DNA of 64,000 bases, from positions 587,871-651,870 of the forward strand of contig NZ_JAUQTB010000002.1 in NCBI RefSeq assembly GCF_030580655.1. The letters run 5' to 3'. This stretch comes from Paenibacillus lacisoli. Its GTDB lineage: Bacteria; Bacillota; Bacilli; Paenibacillales; Paenibacillaceae. Position 1 is the first letter of the stretch, and the number at the start of each line of letters is the position of its first letter. The position numbers and the translations under genes were made by a program. This document shows positions 46,139-54,549 of the stretch, piece by piece. The notes under the pieces are model-generated. The model searched no databases, had not been told where the DNA came from, and saw only the letters and a list, made by a program, of their open reading frames with translations.

Positions 46139-47238
46139 AACCCGGTGTCCCCGAGGAGCATAAACCGGTGGTGGCAATCCTGACCACCACCGATGCCTCG
46201 GGTGAATTCCGCGGGAACAGGCGCAATTTTAAAGCCATTCTCAAAAAAGGCAAAGAGCTGGGCCATGTCGCCTATGTCGCCGCCATCCAGGACCTGGAGT
46301 CTGCTACCCGTACAGTTAAGGGATATGTATATCAGGAAGACCTGAAGGATTGGGTTCGTAAAACACTTCCCCAGCCGGAGGTCATCTATAACCGGATCCC
46401 TACACGAAAGGAAGAACTCAAGGTCAGGAAACAGATAGAGGAACTGCTCGCAAGGCCTGAGCTCCATTTGTATAATCCTTATTTTTTCAACAAGTGGGAA
46501 CTGTTCGAGTGGCTGAAGAAGTCCAAATCAACGGTACAATTTATCCCGGCCACCCGCAGACTCAAGTCGCCTGCCTCTCTGGGTTCGCTGCTTAAGCAGC
46601 ATAACTATCTCTACCTGAAGCCCGAGAGTGGCAAGGCGGGCAAAGGCATCATGATACTCAAGTACGTTCCCGGTCACAGCCATCCATACCATCTCACTCT
46701 GCAAAAGGGCAGGCGGCGGCTTACCCGCAGAACAGCTACACTGCGTGACTGCTGGAAGGCCATCCGGCGCAAGGCGGGTACATCGCCCTATATCGTCCAG
46801 CAGGGAATTGAACTGGCTGCTCTGGATGAACGGCCTTTTGACTTGCGGGTACTTGTACAGAAGAACGGCAAAGGCAGCTGGAGCGTCACAGGGGTAGGTG
46901 CGCGCCTTGCCGGCCCCAAAAGCATTACCACCCATGTTCCGCGCGGCGGTTCGGTCGAAGATCCCGAAGAACTGCTGTCGGCCATGTTCGGTATAGAACA
47001 TGCTTCCGTACTCCTGTCGCGGGTGAAGACAACGGCATTGATCATTGCCAGACAAATTGAACGCGGCGCAGAGCACGTGCTTGGTGAGATGTCGATGGAT
47101 CTGGGTGTAGACCAGAACGGCGGAATCTGGTTCTTTGAAGCCAACTCCAGACCTATGAAATTTGATGAACCGCATATCCGCAAACGTTCCCTGGAACGGA
47201 TATTCCATTACGCGTCACACCTTGTCCAAGGAAAATGA
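46135..47238 (+). CDS. YheC/YheD-family ATP-grasp protein, copy 4 (no N-terminal beta domain)
   Basis: A 367-residue protein from a GTG at 46135 that overlaps the previous stop codon (GTGA), with GAGGGAAG just upstream; longer frames run into copy 3. It has IYNRIPTRKEE near residue 85, LKPESGKAGKG, DLRVLVQKN, RGGSV, and MDLGVD and FEANSRP as metal ligands. The NRxxxR motif places it with copies 1 and 3, but the beta domain is missing. Tight coupling to copy 3 suggests the two act together, perhaps with copy 3 supplying that domain. This is an inference. Confidence 0.87.
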   Translation: MKPGVPEEHKPVVAILTTTDASGEFRGNRRNFKAILKKGKELGHVAYVAAIQDLESATRTVKGYVYQEDLKDWVRKTLPQPEVIYNRIPTRKEELKVRKQIEELLARPELHLYNPYFFNKWELFEWLKKSKSTVQFIPATRRLKSPASLGSLLKQHNYLYLKPESGKAGKGIMILKYVPGHSHPYHLTLQKGRRRLTRRTATLRDCWKAIRRKAGTSPYIVQQGIELAALDERPFDLRVLVQKNGKGSWSVTGVGARLAGPKSITTHVPRGGSVEDPEELLSAMFGIEHASVLLSRVKTTALIIARQIERGAEHVLGEMSMDLGVDQNGGIWFFEANSRPMKFDEPHIRKRSLERIFHYASHLVQGK

Positions 47239-47258
47239 CGCCATCAGGGGAGGTACCC

Positions 47259-47789
47259 ATGGTTCAGATGATTAAAATTAACCGTGCCTCTGCCGGCAGC
47301 TGGCCCCTGCGCCGCCGGCAGCTGCTGGCATTCACCCGGCTGTGCGGAGGTAGACGGATCACCCGGGAGGAGCTGTGCAGACTCGCGGGTCTGACACTGG
47401 AGGATCTGGAGCAGCCCGGGTCCTCCCTCCTCTATGCCTGTGTCAGAACGGAACGCGGCACTCAGACTGCCGGTCTGTGTCTGACGCTGGGTTATGGTGA
47501 AGATACCTGCCTCGTTGTCGTACGGCCGTTGTACCGGGATGCCGGTCTTGGCACACGGCTGGTTACAGCCCAGCTGCAGCAGCTTGGCAAATTAAGCTGC
47601 AGAGTTCCGTATGACCATATTCCCTGCCTCAAGATCTGCCTGCATGCCGGCTTGACAGCAACAAGAATCATCCAAACCCCTGGCGGAAAGGCGTCCCTTG
47701 TATTTCAGGGAACCTCAACAGCTTTGAACGGTTCCGATGCGGGGGATGACAGAGACAAGGAGGATTGGTTATGTCTCAACCTGTCTTAG
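47259..47789 (+). CDS. GNAT-family acetyltransferase-like protein within the ATP-grasp array
   Basis: A 176-residue protein from the ATG at 47259, preceded by AGGGGAGG; an upstream ATG at 47235 lacks a site. Residues 75-105 show the GNAT core: strand CLVVVRPLYRDAGLGTRLVTAQL contains the acetyl-CoA P-loop RDAGLG. The rest (RVPYDHIPCLKICLHAGLTATRI) fits the GNAT C-terminal strands. It is embedded between two ATP-grasp genes and ends inside the last one by 19 bp. It may modify the same product or an amine on it. Its substrate is not known. Confidence 0.75.
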   Translation: MVQMIKINRASAGSWPLRRRQLLAFTRLCGGRRITREELCRLAGLTLEDLEQPGSSLLYACVRTERGTQTAGLCLTLGYGEDTCLVVVRPLYRDAGLGTRLVTAQLQQLGKLSCRVPYDHIPCLKICLHAGLTATRIIQTPGGKASLVFQGTSTALNGSDAGDDRDKEDWLCLNLS

Positions 47790-49060
47790 GCATCATGACG
47801 CTCTACCTGAACGACCGCAAACAGCTTGAGGAACGCCCCATCTATGCCCGTATGATAACAGAAGGCAGGAAGCTCGGTCTGGACGTATATGTATTTACCC
47901 CCTCCGAGGTGAATCATGAACGCAGACTGCTGCTGGCCCAGCGCTATGATCCGGCAACACATAAGTGGACCCGAAAGTGGGAAGCCTTCCCAGACATGAT
48001 ATTTGACCGATGCCGGATCCAGCGCAGTGCCCGCTTCGAGGAATTGAAGCAGTTCCGCATCCGGTACAGCCATCTCGTCTATCTGAACCGGCCGATCACC
48101 AACAAATGGGGTGTCTATCAGCTGTTATCCAAGAGGGCGGAGTTCCAGCCCCATCTGCCCGAAACGATCCTGTACGAGAAGGTCTCCGACGTTCTGGGCA
48201 TGCTGAAGCGAAGACCACTTGTCTATCTGAAGCCCATCAACGGCACCGGCGGAAGAGGCATCCTTCGTCTGGAACACAGCGGTAAAAATGCCTCGACTTT
48301 CAAAGTGCAGGGCCGTAACCAGCGAAGAGTGATTATCCGTCCACGGATGATCAAGTCTTCGCAGCTGGGAGGGCTGCTGAAGGAATGGAACCTCGACCAT
48401 CGTTATCTGGTTCAGGAAGGCATTCAGCTCAAACTTCCTAATGGACGCGTCCATGACTACCGTATGCTGGTTCAGAAAAACGCCCAGGGCCGCTGGGAAA
48501 AAACAGGCTGTGCCGGACGTATAGGCGCTCAGAGAAGTGTTACCTCCAACCTGCATGGCGGCGGACGTGCGGCTTCCATGGATTCGCTGCTCCAGCAGTG
48601 GATCCCGGATGAGAAACTCCGGCAGAACGTTCATAAGACCGCGGAAAAGCTCAGTCTGTCCATTGCTGCCTATCTGGAGGAAACCTTCGGTACCTTGTGT
48701 GAACTGGCACTGGATCTCGCTATTGACCGGAAAGGTAAAATCTATGTACTTGAAGTGAACCCCAAGCCGGCCCGGGAGGTCTTCTCACAGATTGGCGAGA
48801 AAGAAATCTACCGCCAGGCGGTCGCCAGGCCGCTGGAGTATGCATTATGGGTATACCGGAACAAATTAAACAAAACTACAGATAAAAAAAGCGCTCTGCC
48901 TCAGAAAGAGCTGGAAAAGGAAAAAACTACCGCAAATGCAGAGCTGCCGCCGCCTTTGATGAATACCAAAGCATTTATCGCTGAATTCGCTGCACCCGTC
49001 GAGGATATTGAAGCTGCCGAAACAGCCAATGACAAAGAAGCCACCGCCTACGAGCGGTAA
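47771..49060 (+). CDS. YheC/YheD-family ATP-grasp protein, copy 5 (YheC type)
   Basis: A 429-residue protein from the ATG at 47771 with AAGGAGG 7 nt upstream, overlapping the acetyltransferase end. It shows IFDRCRIQR near residue 80, LKPINGTGGRG, DYRMLVQKN, SNLHGGGRA, ALDLAID and LEVNPKPAR. Like copy 2 it has DRC, HGGGRA and the C-terminal PLEYALWVYR. A Lys/Glu-rich, probably disordered tail of about 55 residues follows (about 375-429), which no other copy has. It may interact with a coat partner. The array ends with a hairpin that overlaps the stop. Confidence 0.88.
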   Translation: MSQPVLGIMTLYLNDRKQLEERPIYARMITEGRKLGLDVYVFTPSEVNHERRLLLAQRYDPATHKWTRKWEAFPDMIFDRCRIQRSARFEELKQFRIRYSHLVYLNRPITNKWGVYQLLSKRAEFQPHLPETILYEKVSDVLGMLKRRPLVYLKPINGTGGRGILRLEHSGKNASTFKVQGRNQRRVIIRPRMIKSSQLGGLLKEWNLDHRYLVQEGIQLKLPNGRVHDYRMLVQKNAQGRWEKTGCAGRIGAQRSVTSNLHGGGRAASMDSLLQQWIPDEKLRQNVHKTAEKLSLSIAAYLEETFGTLCELALDLAIDRKGKIYVLEVNPKPAREVFSQIGEKEIYRQAVARPLEYALWVYRNKLNKTTDKKSALPQKELEKEKTTANAELPPPLMNTKAFIAEFAAPVEDIEAAETANDKEATAYER

Positions 49061-49071
49061 GCTTCTTTGTC
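49031..49071 (+). terminator. Hairpin at the end of the ATP-grasp array
   Basis: GACAAAGAAGC (49031-49041) pairs with GCTTCTTTGTC (49061-49071) around a loop that includes the stop codon and an inner ACCGC/GCGGT pair. The T-tract is weak. Confidence 0.5.
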
Positions 49072-49113
49072 GTTGTATCATTAATAATTTGCTATTATTC
49101 AGAAGGCATCTAG

Positions 49114-49800
49114 TTACTGGGCATCCTTATACAATTCAAGCAGCTGGGTAAAGTCTGAGATGAGGACATCCGCCCCCTCCAGCTCCTCATCATGTCCGAA
49201 CCCGGCATAGGCGCAGCCAATAACCGTCTGTCCGTTCTTCTTGCCTGCTTCCACATCGGACGAGCGGTCACCGACCATCCATACCGAACGGAGGTCAAAA
49301 TCCTGCATCAGCTTTTCCAGCAGATTCACCTTGGAGGGCGTCTGAAATTCCCCTGCGCTATACAGCCCTTCAAACAGGGGCATAATTTCATGCGCTGCCG
49401 CAACGCCCTTCACATAATCCTCCAGCCCGTTACTGGCTACAAACAGTCTCACGCCTTGTTCGTGAAGCGCCTGCAGCGTCTGCGCTACCTCCGGGTACAG
49501 CTTCGTATCCCCGCCCTGCAGTCCTTCAATCTCATATTGCAGCAGCAGCTCATCTGCTCTCTTGCGCGCCTCATCCGAAGCATCAGGCATTACATTACGC
49601 CAGATATCATCCAGCAGCATGCCGAGACAGCGGAGAATCTTCTCCTCAGGCGGTGTACTGCCTGTATACAGCCCTTCTTCTCTCAGCGTATCAAACAGCT
49701 TATGGTAAGCGGGCAATAAGACAGATTCCGTTTGGAACAGCGTTCCATCCATATCAAACACCATAGCTTCCGGCTTCTTTAGTGCAATCATTTTCCCCAT
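49114..49800 (-). CDS. HAD-family hydrolase (phosphoglycolate phosphatase-like)
   Basis: A 228-residue HAD phosphatase from the ATG at 49800 with AGGGAAG upstream. Motif I is FDMDGTLF, with the nucleophilic Asp. A helical cap (about 25-90) follows. Motif II is FVASNG, and motif III/IV is a Lys in the KVNLLEKL region and WMVGDRSSDVEAGKKNG. Substrate cannot be told. It is convergent with the ATP-grasp array and unlikely to be part of it. Confidence 0.88.
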   Translation of the reverse strand: MGKMIALKKPEAMVFDMDGTLFQTESVLLPAYHKLFDTLREEGLYTGSTPPEEKILRCLGMLLDDIWRNVMPDASDEARKRADELLLQYEIEGLQGGDTKLYPEVAQTLQALHEQGVRLFVASNGLEDYVKGVAAAHEIMPLFEGLYSAGEFQTPSKVNLLEKLMQDFDLRSVWMVGDRSSDVEAGKKNGQTVIGCAYAGFGHDEELEGADVLISDFTQLLELYKDAQ

Positions 49801-49905
49801 TGTTACTTCCCTGCCTCTCCACAACTCATATTTCTATCAAGCCAACAGCTCTTATATTAACATACCGGAGTCCGAATATCGCTTGGCTGCCCATGTATTT
49901 GGTCA

Positions 49906-49932
49906 GAAAAAAACCGCCTCGAAGAGACGGTT
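49906..49932 (-). terminator. Terminator of the WGxxGxxG protein gene
   Basis: AACCGCCTC (49912-49920) and GAGACGGTT (49924-49932) form a 9-bp stem with one wobble and a GAA loop; T7 follows on the minus strand. Confidence 0.7.
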
Positions 49933-49959
49933 CGTCGTGATGAGCTGCAGCTGCGGCTT

Positions 49960-50229
49960 TTATTTATGCGCTTCGTGGTTACGGTTACGCAAACCGGCGA
50001 GTCCGATTAGACCAAGCAGTCCGAGCCAGCCCCAGTCAGTGCGGTTATCATTGTTCCCTGCCGTGGAATACGGGGTAACCGTATTATCGTTAGTATACGC
50101 TGTATTGTGAGTCGCGGTGTTGCGGTTGGCTCCAGATGCTTCTTGAGCGGGATCAGCGAATGCAGCAGATGCTGCGATGCTGGATACAATCAACATCGCG
50201 GCTCCAAGAGCCTTTACTTTTGCGATCAT
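49960..50229 (-). CDS. Small exported WGxxGxxG-motif protein
   Basis: An 89-residue protein with a signal peptide (MIAKVKALGAAMLIVSSIAASAAFA, so cleavage near residue 25), an Asn/Thr-rich low-complexity middle (30-62), and a C-terminal motif from Trp66: WG..G..G..G..G followed by RNRNHE. The glycine repeat every three residues makes a hydrophobic helix, then basic residues and a polar end. This layout recalls C-terminal sorting signals such as WGxxGxxG-CTERM. No cognate processing enzyme is seen nearby. Function unknown. Confidence 0.75.
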   Translation of the reverse strand: MIAKVKALGAAMLIVSSIAASAAFADPAQEASGANRNTATHNTAYTNDNTVTPYSTAGNNDNRTDWGWLGLLGLIGLAGLRNRNHEAHK

Positions 50230-50445
50230 TGAAAGAACAGCTCCTTGTAATGGAATTGGGTCTTGGATCGACCTTTCGCTTAGAATGCTCTGTCAGGAGA
50301 GTAATTATGCTGTAGGTTTATGCAAATATATCCTGTCCATCAGGCCGTTTGCTGTAAAAATAAAATCCATCTAATCAGGCCATTCTAGGTCTGTGTCGAA
50401 ATTCGGGACCATCAAACCATCCAAGATTAAGGAGAGAACTCTATT

Positions 50446-51564
50446 GTGCGTGTGACGTTTCTTACAACCATTCTGAAATTCACGCTGGTCCTCACTTTCT
50501 TCCTGCCATTTACGGACGCGGCTTATGCCGGTCCAGCGGATGAGCCAGCAGTGAATGACTATCTGAAGGAACTGTTCGAGAATCGGGCACAGCTGCTGCT
50601 GGATGGCAATCCTGCACATCTTCAGACCCACTATGTCATGGGGCAGAGGGCAAGCAAATACGCATTTGACCATGAAATGCGCAGAGCCAGGTATTTGGAG
50701 TATTGGAGCAAATACCGTCACCTGAAATTGAAAGATGCTCAGACTTCCATCAAGGTAGTGCGCGTCAGGCAGACGGAGCATAACACCAAAGTATCTCTGG
50801 TGCAGTCCATGAAGCTCACTTACCAATATGAAAACGATCAGGCTGAACACAGCTTTGGCGTAGGAACCCGGCATTTTCTGACCTTGAAAAAGACGCAAGA
50901 GAACCACTGGTATGTCGACCGCGAGTGGTACTCCGATCCGCTGGAAGAGAATCCTGAACTGATTGAGAAAAGTACAAGCACGTTTGCTGAACCGGTCCAT
51001 GGCAGAATTCCAGCTTCCCGCGGCAAGGGGAAGACGGGCTATAGACGCGAGCGTGCGGTCGCCTATGCCAATAAATACGCAGGCCTGGCATGGGGAGCGG
51101 GAAATAACCATCGTTATAACTCAAAATATCTGGACTACACGCCCAAAGGCGGAGACTGCACCAATTTCTCTTCCCAAGCGCTTGGTGACCCTGCTGAAGG
51201 AGGCGGGTTGCGGATGACGGGTGAATGGCGATACCGTGGCGGGGGGAGCAAGGCATGGGTTCACACGGACAGCTTCAAAGGCTTCCTCATGTATTCCGGT
51301 TACGGGCGGCTGCTAGCACAGGGCAGCTACCACGATATGGTGCAGTACACCCGCAGCCCCAAAGGGGCTGAGCACCCGCTGGAAGCCGGGGATCTCATTG
51401 CATATGTGCTTAACGGGGATATCGATCATTTCTGTGTTGTCGTCGGTTTTGATCCCAAAGGATATCCTCTGGTCAATTCCCATACTGCAGACCGTTATGC
51501 GGTTCCCTTCGATCTCGGCTGGGACAAGAAGACCCTATACCAGTGGATCCATATCCGCGATTGA
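50446..51564 (+). CDS. Secreted amidase-domain protein (Amidase_6 type)
   Basis: A 372-residue protein with a signal peptide (about 1-28), an N-terminal helical/beta region (30-190), and a C-terminal putative amidase domain (200-365). The domain has the start RRERAVAYANKYA, the probable nucleophile Cys238 in GGDCTNFSSQAL, a HFCVVVGFD histidine strand and NSHTADRY. The family is thought to cut amide bonds, with NlpC/P60-like chemistry, but substrates are unproven. It starts with GTG after AAGGAGAG. It precedes a flippase by 72 nt. Confidence 0.85.
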   Translation: MRVTFLTTILKFTLVLTFFLPFTDAAYAGPADEPAVNDYLKELFENRAQLLLDGNPAHLQTHYVMGQRASKYAFDHEMRRARYLEYWSKYRHLKLKDAQTSIKVVRVRQTEHNTKVSLVQSMKLTYQYENDQAEHSFGVGTRHFLTLKKTQENHWYVDREWYSDPLEENPELIEKSTSTFAEPVHGRIPASRGKGKTGYRRERAVAYANKYAGLAWGAGNNHRYNSKYLDYTPKGGDCTNFSSQALGDPAEGGGLRMTGEWRYRGGGSKAWVHTDSFKGFLMYSGYGRLLAQGSYHDMVQYTRSPKGAEHPLEAGDLIAYVLNGDIDHFCVVVGFDPKGYPLVNSHTADRYAVPFDLGWDKKTLYQWIHIRD

Positions 51565-51636
51565 TAACTTCTCTTCATAACCCTCACCCTGCAGTCATAC
51601 ACTGAATGGACAGCAGCCTAGGGGAGGGAGCCTGAT

Positions 51637-53139
51637 TTGAAATACCCGTTGTTATTGAAACAAACGCTAATCCGGGCAAGTGCGATACTGATCGTGAAGA
51701 TCATCGGCTTGTCCGGTAAAATATACCTGATCCGCTCCGTCGGCATGGAGGGCGTAGGACTGTACCAACTGGCGTACTCCTTTTACGGCCTGGTCATCAT
51801 GTGCATTACCGGAGGACTGCCAACAGCCCTTGCTATGTATTCATCCCACTCGCCTGTCAAAGGACAAGCTATCCTCAAGAAGCTTGGCCTCTTTTTAATG
51901 CCCTTAAGTCTCCTGATATCCTTCATTACTTATAGTTGTGCCCCTAGGATCGCTGCATGGATGGGTTATCCATCATTAGAAGTGCTGCTTCGGATATTGT
52001 CTCCTGCCATATTTCTCGTTCCTCTGCTGGCCTTGCTGCGCGGTTACCTGCAGGGAACACAACATTACGGTTCCATTGCACTGTCTGAAATTATAGAACA
52101 GGCGCTGAGAATCGGTCTTCTCATTCTTTTGGTCGGGTTATGCCTGCCGTATGGCCAAATTCCGGCTTTAGGCGGGGCAGCTGCCGGCACCTTTGCCGGT
52201 GCGCTTGGTGCCTTCCTGCTGCTTCTGCTTTACAGCCGCAGCATCCTGAACACAGGACAGGCTCTCATCCCTTCCAAAACTGAAGGTTATTCCATGAGGT
52301 CGGATCTTGCTGTGCTGCTCCAGATGTCTGTCACCATTGCCTTGACCCGGCTGCTTATTCCGTTTTCGGATTTTATGGACTCTCTTATTATCCCCTACCG
52401 TCTGCAGGCAGCAGGAGTATCCTCCACAGAAGCTGTAGAAGTGTTAGGCATGATTACGGGTGTTGCCCTTGTTGTTGCCTATACTCCTACACTGATTACG
52501 GGTGCCCTCAGCCACACCTTGACTATGCAGATCACCTCGTACTGGAAATCAGGATTGCATCAGGAATTCTACAAAAGAAGCAAACAAGCGGTCGAATTGG
52601 CCTGGATCTGGGGCATTGCCTCAGGCTGCTTTATCTTCAGTTACCATGAGGAAATTGCCAGACTCGTCTTCAACACCCCTGCTGCTGCTCCGGCCATTCA
52701 GGCTTTATCTGCCCTTCCTCTTATTGTTGGCGTCCGTGAGATTACGACCAGTATCCTCTGGGCCCGGGACCAGAAGAGGATTCCGTTCACCGGCACCGTC
52801 TGGGGCGTCGCGCTCTGTATAATCACGCTATATGTACTGGTCGGTGTCCCCGGATTCAGTTTCATGGGTATTTATCTCGGTTTCACAATTCTGGAACTGG
52901 TATCTGTGATATGGAATATCAGAGCTCTTCGGCCGATGCGGTATATCCGTTCAAAGCTGGTCATCCTGCTGGTCGACCTTTTGTATTTTGAAATCATCAG
53001 CCTGTTTACCGTCCATATCCTGCGCTCACATACCGGACAATGGCCAGCCCTGGTGACCAGTCTATGCATCTACGGATTAGGCACTTTAATCTATTTGCTT
53101 TTCCGTATCCAGAGACTGATACAAAGAAAGACCGAATAA
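51637..53139 (+). CDS. SpoVB-like polysaccharide or lipid flippase (MOP superfamily)
   Basis: A 500-residue integral membrane protein with about 14 helices. Residues 10-80 (IIGLSGKIYLIRSVGMEGVGLYQLAYSFYGL) match the start of stage V sporulation protein B and related oligosaccharide exporters. MRSDLAVLLQMSVTIALTRLL near 220 is also typical. It starts with TTG at 51637 after GGGGAGGG. In sporulation such proteins help make cortex peptidoglycan; other members export polysaccharide lipids. Which of the two applies here is not shown. Confidence 0.85.
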   Translation: MKYPLLLKQTLIRASAILIVKIIGLSGKIYLIRSVGMEGVGLYQLAYSFYGLVIMCITGGLPTALAMYSSHSPVKGQAILKKLGLFLMPLSLLISFITYSCAPRIAAWMGYPSLEVLLRILSPAIFLVPLLALLRGYLQGTQHYGSIALSEIIEQALRIGLLILLVGLCLPYGQIPALGGAAAGTFAGALGAFLLLLLYSRSILNTGQALIPSKTEGYSMRSDLAVLLQMSVTIALTRLLIPFSDFMDSLIIPYRLQAAGVSSTEAVEVLGMITGVALVVAYTPTLITGALSHTLTMQITSYWKSGLHQEFYKRSKQAVELAWIWGIASGCFIFSYHEEIARLVFNTPAAAPAIQALSALPLIVGVREITTSILWARDQKRIPFTGTVWGVALCIITLYVLVGVPGFSFMGIYLGFTILELVSVIWNIRALRPMRYIRSKLVILLVDLLYFEIISLFTVHILRSHTGQWPALVTSLCIYGLGTLIYLLFRIQRLIQRKTE

Positions 53140-53191
53140 TGCGGCTCAGGATTCTGGATCTCTTGTTCTGTACGAAAAATAAAAAAAGACA

Positions 53192-53214
53192 GTATCCCGT
53201 CCGGACCGGGATAC
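53192..53214 (-). terminator. Terminator of the reductase gene
   Basis: GTATCCCG (53192-53199) and CGGGATAC (53207-53214) form a perfect 8-bp stem; T-rich sequence follows on the minus strand. Confidence 0.75.
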
Positions 53215-53227
53215 CACCTTTGATAAC

Positions 53228-54118
53228 TTAGCCTTTTCTCTTCATTCCGGACAGCTCTTCGATCTGCAGCAGGATGGACGCCATATCCATTTCACCACGC
53301 CCGTTAGCCTTGGCGGACGTATAGGTAGAGGTCACTGCTGATGCCAACGGCAGGCTAGCCTCCAGTTTACGTGCCAGGTCCACGGCATAACCAAGATCCT
53401 TTTCCATCCATTTCAATGCAAACGCGGCAGGGAAATCACCGCTCAACAGAGATTGCGTTTTGCCTGCCAATAATGGCGTATGAACCGCAGAGGCGCCGAC
53501 CATTTTCAAGACAAGCTCCCGGTCCAGCCCAGCTTTATCTGCCAGTACCAATGCTTCCGAAATTCCCTGCATGGTAATTCCAAGCAGCAAATTAATGACC
53601 AGTTTAGCCCGGCTGCCTGTTCCTACCTCGCCAAAATGCAGGGTTTGCTTGCCTAGTACGTCGAAAATGGGCATACAATGCTCTACCGCCTCAGCTTGAC
53701 CGCCAGCCAGGATAACCAGCTGTCCATCTTCAGCAGGCTTGACCGAACCTGAGACCGGGGCTTCCACGAATCTCGCCTTATATCCTGTAAGCAGCTGGCC
53801 TGCCGCTATCATCTCATCAGGACTGATCGTACTCATATTCACGACGATGGATTGCTCGTCCAAACCGGACAGCAGCCCGTCTTCTCCGTGCAGCACCGCT
53901 TCTACCGCCTGGTTATTGCTCAGCATCAGGACGATGATGTCGCTCTGCTGCGCCACTTCACGCGGGGTACTGCACAAAACAGCACCCTCTTCCACCAATG
54001 GATCAGCCTTACTTGCTGTCCTGTTGTTTACCCGCAGCGGATAACCCGCCCGAATTATATTTTGCGCCATGGGCAGCCCCATATTGCCAAGTCCGATCCA
54101 GCCTATTGTCGGTTTCAC
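53228..54118 (-). CDS. NAD(P)-dependent 3-hydroxyisobutyrate dehydrogenase-family reductase
   Basis: A 296-residue beta-hydroxyacid dehydrogenase. The cofactor site IGWIGLGNMGLPMAQN is at about residues 4-18, with the catalytic lysine in AKLVINLLLGITMQG and the substrate motif PVSGSVKPAEDGQL. Substrates in this family include 3-hydroxyisobutyrate, tartronate semialdehyde and succinate semialdehyde; the exact one is not clear. It starts with GTG after GGAGGAAGAG. It stands alone. Confidence 0.9.
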   Translation of the reverse strand: MKPTIGWIGLGNMGLPMAQNIIRAGYPLRVNNRTASKADPLVEEGAVLCSTPREVAQQSDIIVLMLSNNQAVEAVLHGEDGLLSGLDEQSIVVNMSTISPDEMIAAGQLLTGYKARFVEAPVSGSVKPAEDGQLVILAGGQAEAVEHCMPIFDVLGKQTLHFGEVGTGSRAKLVINLLLGITMQGISEALVLADKAGLDRELVLKMVGASAVHTPLLAGKTQSLLSGDFPAAFALKWMEKDLGYAVDLARKLEASLPLASAVTSTYTSAKANGRGEMDMASILLQIEELSGMKRKG

Positions 54119-54196
54119 TTCTCTTCCTCCTCCATGGTTACTCTAAGAGAATTATACCCGTTATACTGTGATGCTAAAATATTGGATGAGCCCGAT

Positions 54197-54469
54197 TCAG
54201 CTCAACACACAGGCTGCAATAATGCCTGCCGCAGCCACTATGGTTAACAGGCGGTGGCTGCTTCGGGACCAGGCTTGCCGGTAAGAACCCTTATATAAAC
54301 GCCGATGAATTATATGGAGCAGAAGGAGATTGGACCCGAAAAACAGCAGCAGATGAAATAGACTTGGGTTCATGTGAATGGAGAGGGGCGCTTCCAGAAT
54401 ACCCAATAAGATAAGGCCCAAGGTAAGAAATATAACATTTCTGCTCAGCATTAACAGCGATTTCCCCAT
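54197..54469 (-). CDS. Small membrane protein, function unknown
   Basis: A 90-residue protein from the ATG at 54469, which has GGAGG 8 nt upstream. It shows three hydrophobic segments (about 8-30, 38-55 and 73-90) joined by a His/Arg-rich loop (HIIHRRLYKGSYRQAW). I do not recognise a family. It lies between a reductase and a GNAT gene on the same strand, without visible promoter. Confidence 0.6.
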   Translation of the reverse strand: MGKSLLMLSRNVIFLTLGLILLGILEAPLSIHMNPSLFHLLLFFGSNLLLLHIIHRRLYKGSYRQAWSRSSHRLLTIVAAAGIIAACVLS

Positions 54470-54549
54470 TGCCGTCACCTCCCTATGGCTAATTCAATTC
54501 TCTGCAAATACATTGGTTCTGCCACTTTTCACTACCCGCCCATACGGAA

